A stretch of 64,000 bases of DNA from Uliginosibacterium sp. 31-16 (GTDB lineage Bacteria > Pseudomonadota > Gammaproteobacteria > Burkholderiales > Rhodocyclaceae), in assembly GCF_030730865.1 (NCBI RefSeq), contig NZ_JAVALZ010000003.1, positions 186,001 to 250,000 of the forward strand, read 5' to 3'. Of this stretch, positions 37,525 through 45,129 are shown piece after piece; the stretch's first letter is position 1; every line of letters starts with the position of its first letter. A program made the translations under genes and the position numbers. Below the pieces are notes generated by a model. The model had not been told where the DNA came from and ran no database searches. It worked only from the letters and a program-made list of their open reading frames with translations.

Positions 37525-37594
37525 GCATGCCTGAAGAGCCGCTCCCCGCCTGCCTTTGCCGACAGGCTGGCCGGAGAGGCAGGCGGGGAGCGGA
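37525..37594. repeat. REP/BIME-like repeat, copy 8, with 17-bp perfect stem
   Basis: After GCATGCCTGAAGAGCC, CCGCTCCCCGCCTGCCT (37539-37555) pairs perfectly with AGGCAGGCGGGGAGCGG (37577-37593) around a 21-base loop. Sits just after the GH28 stop codon and could end that transcript, though no T run follows. Confidence 0.7.
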
Positions 37595-37631
37595 TGTGCA
37601 GGGCGCTGTGTTCAGCTCTGAGTTCGCACCA

Positions 37632-39698
37632 TCAAGGGGCCGGACTGACGTTGCTGAAGGTGTTGTTCGATGAGTTCGAGAACACCCACGGCGTCGTGTC
37701 ACCGGTGACGTTGGTGATGGTCACATTGCTGAACGCGCTGTTTTTCAGGCGGCTGATGCTGGTGGGCTTGGCTCCGGTGATTTTCAGGTTATCGAAGGTG
37801 AAATACTCCTCGAAGGTCTCCGTGTAAGAAGGCAACGCGGCGTCGGTGCCCGCGTAGCCGTCGATGGCGATCGGGGCTTTGGTATTGCTGCTGGAGGCAT
37901 TGTCGATCGTGATGTTCTGGACGGTGATGTGATGGAACTGCGCGGCAGTACTGGCATTGGTGAAAACGTTGCTGCCTGCGTTATAGGCCACTGTCGCAAT
38001 GATTGCGTTGGTGGTGGCATCCTTGATCGCATTGTCACGGAAAGTGACGCGCCGCACCCCGCCACCGGTTGCCGGGGTGCTCTTCATGCGCAGGCCGTTG
38101 TCCGTGTGGTACAGCACGTTGTCTTCGTACAGGATGTCCTGAATCCACGCCGATGTATGGCTGCCCATGGCCAGACCACCGTGACCTTCGCGCAGATAGT
38201 TGTTGAAGATCCAGGCGTTCTGCGCCGGGTTGCCGGATTCGTAATTGAGCCCCTGGCCTGCGGCGAAGTTGATGTCATCGTCGCCGGTGTCAAAGAAATT
38301 GTTGTAGACGGTGATGTTTTCGCTGTTGCCGAATTCCACCCCGTCGCCGTTACTGGTGTCATAGGTCTGGCTGACCGTTCCGGCAAAGACGATGTTCTGA
38401 CACTCGACGAACATGACCCCGTGGTAGGCAGGGTTGCGGAAAGTCAGTCCGCCTACATAGATGCCATTGACGCCACGGAAGGTGGTGAGGCTGGAACGGC
38501 GGTTGCTGTACAGGTATCCGATGGTGGTGCTGTTCGGGCTGGTGAATTCGGCCACCGCTGCCGCCATCTGGTCCTTGGCCAGCAAGCCAAGGGTGGCGTA
38601 GGTGTTCTGGCTGCCTGAGGAGTATTGAGGCAATGCGTTGCCTTTTTCATCGGTAATGTCTGTCAGACGGTTCCAGCCACTGCCATCCAGAACGCCCTTG
38701 CCGGTGATCCGGATATTGCTGAATGCGCCGCGGGTGTCGTCGTAGCCGGTGCGGGCAGCGGCCGTCGTGTTGCGGTGCGAACTGCTCAAGGCATTGAGAA
38801 GGGATGGCGGGCGACGGTCGTCAACGCTGTTGGTGGCAAAGTTGTAGAGCTGATAGCCACTGGCCAGCGGGAAGTCGGTGGTGGATGTGGATGCCTTTAG
38901 CGTGGCGCCTGCCGCAATTTCCAGCGTCATGTTGCTGCGCAAATACAGGGCGCCGGTGACAAATACTGCACCGCTGGCGTCATTGGCGGGCACCAGTACC
39001 TTGCAGCCATAGGCCGAGCTTGAGCTTGCCGCGCAGGTATCGATGGCATTCTGGATAACGGTCGTGTTGACGGTGCTGCCGTCGCCGAGGGCGCCGGCCG
39101 TGGCAATGTTGACGACGTTCGTAAACGCCGGAGCTGTCTTGTGTGTGAAAGAGGTGCTGTCGGTCGATTCGTTGCCACTGGCATCTACTGAACGCACCGT
39201 GAAGCTGTAGCTGGTATTTGGCGTCAGTCCGGTGACCGTATAGTTGTGAAACGTGATCTTGGTGTGGAACCCGACTGTGTCTGCCGCATAGAAGGTGTCG
39301 ATATAAGGTTTGGCAGGCGAGTTCGTGGTGTTGTTGAGCGAGGCGCTTCCGATCTTGCTGCCGTTCATGTAGACGTTGTAGTCGGTAATGCTGGCGTAAC
39401 TGGCTGGCTTCTTCCAGACCAGATGGATACTGGTGTCGTCGTACGCCAGGGTTGGCACGGCAAGATCTGTTGGCGCGGCGAGCGTGCTGCCCCCCGAACT
39501 TGAAGAGGAACTGCCTGACGAAGAGGAACTGCTCGAACTGCTGGACGAACTTCCCGAAGAGGAACTGCTTGACGATGACGAAGACGTACCGCCTGAGCCA
39601 GCATTGCCACCTCCGCCACCACTTCCCCCGCAGGCGGCAAGCAGGCAGGCGATCAGCACGAATGCGCCGCAACGGGCGCTGAACAGAGCATGCGACAT
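37632..39698 (-). CDS. GH28 pectinase lipoprotein (polygalacturonase, PehX-like)
   Basis: 688 residues from the ATG at 39698. Signal peptide with lipobox LLAAC (C23), a 30-residue nearly pure serine linker (39-68), a fibronectin type III domain (about 74-190) and a GH28 right-handed beta-helix. The GH28 catalytic elements are present: NGDG (450-453), TGDDD (471-475), GHGG (505-508) and RMK (537-539, usually RIK). The FnIII-GH28 arrangement matches exo-poly-galacturonosidases such as Dickeya PehX. Probably an outer-surface enzyme attacking pectate. Diverges from a LacI-type regulator. No transporter or other pectin gene is in the window. Confidence 0.92.
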   Translation of the reverse strand: MSHALFSARCGAFVLIACLLAACGGSGGGGGNAGSGGTSSSSSSSSSSGSSSSSSSSSSSSGSSSSSSGGSTLAAPTDLAVPTLAYDDTSIHLVWKKPASYASITDYNVYMNGSKIGSASLNNTTNSPAKPYIDTFYAADTVGFHTKITFHNYTVTGLTPNTSYSFTVRSVDASGNESTDSTSFTHKTAPAFTNVVNIATAGALGDGSTVNTTVIQNAIDTCAASSSSAYGCKVLVPANDASGAVFVTGALYLRSNMTLEIAAGATLKASTSTTDFPLASGYQLYNFATNSVDDRRPPSLLNALSSSHRNTTAAARTGYDDTRGAFSNIRITGKGVLDGSGWNRLTDITDEKGNALPQYSSGSQNTYATLGLLAKDQMAAAVAEFTSPNSTTIGYLYSNRRSSLTTFRGVNGIYVGGLTFRNPAYHGVMFVECQNIVFAGTVSQTYDTSNGDGVEFGNSENITVYNNFFDTGDDDINFAAGQGLNYESGNPAQNAWIFNNYLREGHGGLAMGSHTSAWIQDILYEDNVLYHTDNGLRMKSTPATGGGVRRVTFRDNAIKDATTNAIIATVAYNAGSNVFTNASTAAQFHHITVQNITIDNASSSNTKAPIAIDGYAGTDAALPSYTETFEEYFTFDNLKITGAKPTSISRLKNSAFSNVTITNVTGDTTPWVFSNSSNNTFSNVSPAP
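39495..39584 (-). repeat. Poly-serine linker coding tract
   Basis: Low-complexity run of serine codons, interrupted only by glycine, inside the GH28 gene (residues 39-68). Such linkers separate the lipid anchor from catalytic domains in secreted polysaccharide-degrading enzymes. Confidence 0.85.
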
Positions 39699-39813
39699 TT
39701 TGTATCCCCCGGTTTCTGGCGACTGTCGGGCAAGGGACGAGTCGGCAGAGGACTCTGCTTGCACGATCTGCGCGGTTGTTGTGAAGTGATTGTGTGTGGG
39801 TGACCAAGAGGCC

Positions 39814-39857
39814 GCAACCGTTTTTTGTTCGAATGTTGTATGAATGCACGGTTGCAT
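39814..39857. promoter_or_regulatory. Candidate LacI-type operators in the GH28-regulator gap
   Basis: ATGCACGGTTGCAT (39844-39857) is an imperfect palindrome with a central CG, as LacI-family sites usually have. GCAACCGT (39814-39821) is the exact reverse complement of ACGGTTGC inside it (39848-39855). A separate 6-2-6 inverted repeat GCAGAGGACTCTGC is at 39745-39758. GATAAT at 39884-39889 could be the -10 of the regulator gene. The 334-bp gap holds no gene. Confidence 0.4.
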
Positions 39858-40032
39858 GTATGTGCCGAAAGAGGGTTTCAGGCGATAATCCGGCGCAAAT
39901 GACGACTTCTGGGGACGGCGCAGTCATGGAGTTCCGGATTTCCCCGTGAGTGCGTAACAGGAACCGTCGCCAGGCCGTACTTGCGGCTGGTCAGAGTGAA
40001 ATGTGTGGGCGATCCGCCGAGGGAAATCAGAC

Positions 40033-41109
40033 GTGGCAAACAACTTGAGTAGCGACAAGCGGATAACGCTCGCCGATGTGGCCAAGCTGGCCGGTGTTTC
40101 CAAACAGACCGTGTCGCGCGTGATCAACGACAGCGAGCACGTGACCGAGGAAACCCGCGTCAAGGTGCTGCAGTGCATCGACGTGCTGGGCTTTCGCCCC
40201 AGCGCGCTGGCGCGCCAGCTCAGCACCGGGCGCAGCTATACGCTGGGCATCGTCGGCTGCAGCGGGGTGGGTTACCTGACTTCAGGCGTGGCGTATATCG
40301 GCATGGTGCGTCAGGCCGACAAGATGGGCTATGCGCTGCTGATCAAGGAGCTGACGGACTTCAGCCCGGCGGCGATCCATACCATGCTGGATTACCTGAT
40401 CGAGCGCCAGGTGGATGGCGTGATCTGGGCCGGCCCGGAAGTGGGCGACAGCCATGCCTGGCTGGACACCTTCGATCTGAATGCCCTGCCGATGCCGGTG
40501 GTGCAGGTCAACGCCAAGGCGCGGGCCGGCGTGGACACGGTCGCCTACGACAACTTCGACGCAGGTCGGGTCGTGACGCGGCACCTGATCAGTCTGGGGC
40601 GCAAGCGGATCGGCCACATCTCCGGACCGATGGATCGCTGGGTGGCGCAGGAGCGGGTGAAGGGCTGGCGCGCCGAGCTGGATGCGGCCGGTTTGCCTGA
40701 ATGCAAGGAGTATTTCGCCGAGGGCGACTGGGAGCCCGGTACCGGCGGCCCCGGCCTCAAGCGTCTGCTGGAGATTTGCCCGGATCTGGATGCCGTGTTT
40801 GTCGGCAGCGACCGCATGGCGCTGGGCGTGCTCTATGAAGCGCATCAGATGGGCCTGCGCGTGCCGGAAGATCTTGCCGTGATGGCCATCGACAATTTGC
40901 CTGAAAGCGCTTTCTTCATCCCGCCGCTGTCGACCATGAACCAGAACACGCCGGAGATGGCCGAGCGGGCCCTGCGCCAGCTGGTGCGGCGCATCTGTGA
41001 GCGGCGCGGTGAGCCCTATCCGGCCGCCTGCGCTCAGCCCGAAGAGTCGCTGATGCACCACGAGATGGTGCTGCGCGAGAGCTCCTTGGGGAAAAACGCA
41101 CCGAAGTGA
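40033..41109 (+). CDS. LacI-family transcriptional regulator
   Basis: 358 residues from the GTG at 40033, chosen because GAGGGA lies eight bases upstream and the helix-turn-helix follows at once (ITLADVAKLAGVSKQTVSRV, residues about 11-30). A periplasmic-binding-protein-like sensor domain follows (YTLGIVGCSGVGYLTSG ... DGVIWAGPE ... AVFVGSDRMALGVLYEA ... LAVMAIDN). Divergent from the GH28 pectinase, so it likely represses that gene in response to a pectin breakdown product, and itself. Confidence 0.93.
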   Translation: MANNLSSDKRITLADVAKLAGVSKQTVSRVINDSEHVTEETRVKVLQCIDVLGFRPSALARQLSTGRSYTLGIVGCSGVGYLTSGVAYIGMVRQADKMGYALLIKELTDFSPAAIHTMLDYLIERQVDGVIWAGPEVGDSHAWLDTFDLNALPMPVVQVNAKARAGVDTVAYDNFDAGRVVTRHLISLGRKRIGHISGPMDRWVAQERVKGWRAELDAAGLPECKEYFAEGDWEPGTGGPGLKRLLEICPDLDAVFVGSDRMALGVLYEAHQMGLRVPEDLAVMAIDNLPESAFFIPPLSTMNQNTPEMAERALRQLVRRICERRGEPYPAACAQPEESLMHHEMVLRESSLGKNAPK

Positions 41110-41126
41110 CCGGAGGCGCGCCCGGG

Positions 41127-41166
41127 TGAAACAACAACGCCGGCGAGTGCCGGCGTTGTTGTTTCA
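41127..41166 (+). terminator. Strong hairpin terminator after the LacI-type gene
   Basis: TGAAACAACAACGCCGGC pairs perfectly over 18 bp with 41149-41166 around a GAGT loop. The right arm is T-rich at its end, as in intrinsic terminators. Confidence 0.85.
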
Positions 41167-41177
41167 ACAGACTCTGC

Positions 41178-41292
41178 TCGCAGAGCCGCTTGTGGCGGAC
41201 CTCTTCAGGCGGGGTGCCCGGAGATCTGCGTTGCTGTTGCCTCTCCAGCCATTCTGCCTGAAGAGCCTTGCCACAGGCGGCTCTTCAGGCAT
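41178..41292. repeat. REP/BIME-like intergenic repeat, copy 9 (full element)
   Basis: Left unit GCAGAGCCGCTTGTGG with CGGACCTCTTCAGGC and right unit GCCTGAAGAGCC (41256-41267) pairing perfectly over 12 bp with GGCTCTTCAGGC (41279-41290). The best-preserved copy; it lies between convergent genes. Confidence 0.75.
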
Positions 41293-41303
41293 CTTGTTGT
41301 GGC

Positions 41304-44300
41304 TTACAAGAACCAGGGGCGCTCCGGTACGAAGAGCAGGCGCTTGGCGCCGTTGCGCCAGTTGGTCGGTGCCTGCTGGCCGAGCAAGATGACGCCCATG
41401 CCCCAGGTCTGTCCGAGCACCTGCGGCTCCAGTCCCACAAGTGCCTGTTCGGCCTCGGCGATCCTGCCGGCCTGGGCGTTGAGCAGAAAGCTCAGCATCT
41501 TGTCCGCGTATTCGGGCTGGATGCGGCGCAGGGTTTCCGCATAGGCACGCGTGTCGGCTTTCTCGCGCAAGGCCAGGGCCAGGGTGAAGGGCAGGCTGGT
41601 TTCATCCAGCCCTTCGCCATCCGGCAGGCTCAGGGCGCGGCTGACGAGGGCGGCGCTGGCCTTGTCCGAACTGGCCGCCAGACGCAGCAGCAGGGCTTCG
41701 GCCGGGGTCTTGCTGACCCGTTGCAGGGCCTCCTCCAGCTTGCCTTGGGCCAGCAGGGCGTAGGCCTTGGCGGGGCCTTCCAGCTCAGGGCTGTCTTTTT
41801 CCAGCATCAGCATCTGGCGCAGGCCAGGCGAGTTGCGCGCCAGATCGCCCAGATCGGCCTGCGTGCCGGATTGCAGGCGGCGCGCCCGCGCCATGTCGAT
41901 GCTGACGATGCTGGCCAGGGCGGGGTCGGCCGCGCGGGCGATGCCCCAGGCTTCCTGTGCCTGTGCCCAGCGCTGCTGCTCGGCGTGGGTATAGCCGGCG
42001 GCATAGGCCAGCCAGCCGTTTTTCGGCCATTTCTGCTGGGCCGTGATGAAGGCCTCGGCTTTGGCGGTCTTGTCGGCGAGGCAGCGCGCGGCGAGATAGT
42101 GCAGATCCGCATTGTCCGGTGTGGCCTGCAGCAGTGCCGTGTGGGCTGCGCAAACGCGGGCGTGGGCGGCCGGATCGGTGGCGGCATCCTGCTCGAAACG
42201 CCGCGCGATGACTTCGGCCGGATCGTCCTGCAGACGGGCGGTGATGATCTGCGCCTGCTCGCCGGTCTGCGCTGCGAGGGATAGCCAGTGCATCAGGTAA
42301 GGCGTGTGGGCGCCGTCCCAGCGGGCGTGGGCCTTGATCAGCGCGCTGCGCTCCGCGTCGCTGCTCAGGATGCCCAGCATCTGGCTCGGCGTGGCGTCTG
42401 CCGGAGCGGCAGACAGGGCGCTGCGCGTGCCGCCACCGCTCTTGCTGGAAATCTGGCTGGGCGGATCGGTAAACACGTGGTCGACACTGCTGGTGCTCCA
42501 GCGTGGCGCACCGAGCGGACGTTCCGGAATGGGGCCGACGTTGCCGTAGTTGGCCGTCCATTCCACCAGCGGCGTGGCACTGGCAACGTTGTAGATATGG
42601 GTCGCAAAACTGCTGCTCAGATCGACCTCGAAACGCTCGATTTCGGCGCCTTCATTGGTGCGGGCGCTGATGGTGTAGTGGCCCTTTCCGGGCGAGTCGG
42701 TGGAGCTGAAACTGTGTGCGGCCAGCTGCAGAACCTTGCCGCCGGCATCGACGCGCACGCTGCGATCCAGCCCGTTGTACACGGTGATCGTGCTGCTGCC
42801 GACGGCGCCACCCAGGGTGAGGACTGCGCCGACAATGGCCCCGGCGGCGCCCAGACGGGCCAGCGTCGGAACGATGCCGTCAGCGGTCTGGAAGCGGCCC
42901 CACCAGTCCAGACGGCTTTTCAGCTTGCGTTCCTGCCCCGGCAGCAAGACCGGGAAGGCGGCCGGTACGCTGGATGCGGCCGGTGCGGTCTCCGGCGTGC
43001 TGCCTGCGCGCAGCCAGGTGGCGAGCTTGGCCTCGGTGATCAGCAGTTCCTCCAGCGCATGGCGGCGCAACGCGCCAAGAATGCCGGTGGCGTGGTCGAC
43101 CCAGCCGTCGACGACCTTGATCCATTCACCGATATTCTCGCCGGTGGCGCCGAGCAGGCCGAGTTCGCCAATTCCTTCGGCCCAGCTGGCAATTTCGAGC
43201 CGGGCGAGCAGGGCGGCATCCAGCTTCACTTCACTGCTGCGCGAGAACAGCTGGTCCAGCAGGTTGTACAGGCTGTTGGCTTCGGCAACGATGCGGTTGC
43301 GATCACTGGAGCTGACCCGGCGGGTCGCCGTGGCCAGCGCGATCACGTTGTTGAGGCTGCGCCGCGCATCCTGCAGGTTGGCTTCATTGTGATCGGCGTA
43401 GTGCAGCACGCTGGCCAGGCCGACCACGTAATCCTCCCAGCCATTGCCCAGCTGTGCGGCGGCGGCCCGGTGAGCCGTGCGGCAGAGGCGATCATGGGCG
43501 CTGATGCGGGCCTGCACGGCGCTCAGCTCGGCTTGCACTGCTGCGATGGCTGCGGGCAGCTCGTTTTTCTTGAGGCTGCGCTCGCGGTGGCGGATCACAT
43601 CTCCCGGCGCCTTGAGGCTCCCTTCGTGCAGGCTTTCCAGCAGGGACTTTTCCTTTTCGAGGCTGCTGGCCTGTTCCAGTTCGGCGGAGATCGATTCGGG
43701 ATACAGCGCATCCAGCTGCGTCGCTGCACCGTCCAGTGCGTCGTACAGATCAGCGGGTTTGGCGGCTGCGCGCACCGGCGAGCGGCCGTAATAGACGCCG
43801 CGATAGGCGCGGTTCAGGTGCTCGCGGCTGAAGTGTTCGTCCAGACGGGCAATGGCTTCTTCGCTCGGAACCGGTTCAAGGTCCGGCGCGGTGAACAGAC
43901 TGGCGCTGACGTTCTCGCGAACCGATTCGACTTCGTCAAACAGCTGCCAGGCGCTGCGGGCATCGCCCTCGGCCGCCAGGTAGTTGCGCTTGGCATTCTC
44001 TTCGCGCTCATGGTTGAGCGGGTGGGTCGACCACATGCGTGGCGGCTGGGCGATCTCGGCCTTGAACAGGCGGTGCGAGGCCGGGTCGCCAGCGGGGCGT
44101 GGCGGCTCCTGGCCGTAATCGGCCACATTGAGCAGCGCACCCATGCGCGTGATGATGTGGCTCTGGATGGCAAACGCATCTTTTGGCGCGCGCTTGTTGG
44201 CGAGCTCGCCGTTGAGGAAACCCAGGGTCCGGTCCCAGGCATCATCGGCGACCTGCAGGCGGTGCAGGGCGTGGATCAGGGCGTCGCTGCCGGTGAGTGA

Positions 44301-45104
44301 TACGGCGACCAGATCGGCCTGCATTTCCATCTCGCGCGACAGTGAGCGCTGCGCCAGCACGACCAGCATGAAGGCGGTGTCCAGCAGCGAGCGCAGGGCC
44401 CACACGATCAGGCGCAGAATCCAGCCGACCCAGGCGATGCGGATGTCCACGCGCGACAGGCCTTCGAGAAAGCTGTCCAGCGCATCGCGTTTGGCGATGA
44501 TGTGACCGGCGATCTGCTGGGCGATATAAACCCAGCGGCCCACCGCCATCGAGCGCTGGGCAAAGTGGCCGAATTCGTGGGCGCAGACCGCCTTGAATTC
44601 ACCGATGTTGAGCACATTGACCAGGCCGAGACCGATCTCCAGATTCTTGCGCGAAGGCAGGATCAGGTTCAGCACCGACAGGTCGTAGAACACCGCGGCA
44701 TTGACGCGTGCAGACAGGAACACGCGGTGCGGGCGCGGTGCGCCGGCCTCATCGGCAAGGCGGTGCAGGAAGGCGAACAGGCGCGGCTGTTCCCGCGCGG
44801 TGATCTCGACATCCTTGCTGTCGCTGCCATGCTTGACGAAGAACAGGGCCTTGAGCATGAACACCGCCAGAAAGGCCGCACAGGCGCCGACGATGACGCC
44901 CAGGAAAGCATCGCCGCCGCCCTCGACCGCCGCAGCGAACAGGCGCCAGGCCGTCCAGGCGAACCAGCCGCTGAGGAACAGATAGAGCAGCACGAACAGG
45001 GCCAGCACACCCATGGCGAGCCAGGCGCGATGCTGGTAAGCCTTGCTCGGGCGGGTCAGGTCGGCGGGTACGACGGCGGGGCCGGCGGGATAGAGGTTTT
45101 CCAT
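41304..45104 (-). CDS. Giant M48-family metalloprotease with helical repeats
   Basis: 1266 residues, far longer than HtpX or Ste24. Two N-terminal membrane helices (about 29-50, 65-90), the zinc motif HEFGH at 176-180 with the downstream ligand E260 in EMQAD, and more hydrophobic stretches near 225-255. A long coiled-coil-rich region (about 480-720), a hydrophobic segment near 750-775, a beta-type segment (TITVYNGLDRSVRVDAGGK) and a C-terminal helical, TPR-like half follow. Active M48 enzymes cleave membrane or misfolded envelope proteins. It is the last gene of the five-gene cluster, 25 bp after the repeat protein. Substrate unknown. Confidence 0.85.
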   Translation of the reverse strand: MENLYPAGPAVVPADLTRPSKAYQHRAWLAMGVLALFVLLYLFLSGWFAWTAWRLFAAAVEGGGDAFLGVIVGACAAFLAVFMLKALFFVKHGSDSKDVEITAREQPRLFAFLHRLADEAGAPRPHRVFLSARVNAAVFYDLSVLNLILPSRKNLEIGLGLVNVLNIGEFKAVCAHEFGHFAQRSMAVGRWVYIAQQIAGHIIAKRDALDSFLEGLSRVDIRIAWVGWILRLIVWALRSLLDTAFMLVVLAQRSLSREMEMQADLVAVSLTGSDALIHALHRLQVADDAWDRTLGFLNGELANKRAPKDAFAIQSHIITRMGALLNVADYGQEPPRPAGDPASHRLFKAEIAQPPRMWSTHPLNHEREENAKRNYLAAEGDARSAWQLFDEVESVRENVSASLFTAPDLEPVPSEEAIARLDEHFSREHLNRAYRGVYYGRSPVRAAAKPADLYDALDGAATQLDALYPESISAELEQASSLEKEKSLLESLHEGSLKAPGDVIRHRERSLKKNELPAAIAAVQAELSAVQARISAHDRLCRTAHRAAAAQLGNGWEDYVVGLASVLHYADHNEANLQDARRSLNNVIALATATRRVSSSDRNRIVAEANSLYNLLDQLFSRSSEVKLDAALLARLEIASWAEGIGELGLLGATGENIGEWIKVVDGWVDHATGILGALRRHALEELLITEAKLATWLRAGSTPETAPAASSVPAAFPVLLPGQERKLKSRLDWWGRFQTADGIVPTLARLGAAGAIVGAVLTLGGAVGSSTITVYNGLDRSVRVDAGGKVLQLAAHSFSSTDSPGKGHYTISARTNEGAEIERFEVDLSSSFATHIYNVASATPLVEWTANYGNVGPIPERPLGAPRWSTSSVDHVFTDPPSQISSKSGGGTRSALSAAPADATPSQMLGILSSDAERSALIKAHARWDGAHTPYLMHWLSLAAQTGEQAQIITARLQDDPAEVIARRFEQDAATDPAAHARVCAAHTALLQATPDNADLHYLAARCLADKTAKAEAFITAQQKWPKNGWLAYAAGYTHAEQQRWAQAQEAWGIARAADPALASIVSIDMARARRLQSGTQADLGDLARNSPGLRQMLMLEKDSPELEGPAKAYALLAQGKLEEALQRVSKTPAEALLLRLAASSDKASAALVSRALSLPDGEGLDETSLPFTLALALREKADTRAYAETLRRIQPEYADKMLSFLLNAQAGRIAEAEQALVGLEPQVLGQTWGMGVILLGQQAPTNWRNGAKRLLFVPERPWFL

Positions 45105-45129
45105 GGCTGAACTCGGCAGGAAGGTTTGA

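Noticed and set aside
42288-44300. A 670-codon plus-strand frame opposite the M48 protease gene
   Set aside because: The minus-strand frame carries HEFGH and membrane helices; the antisense product is compositional only.
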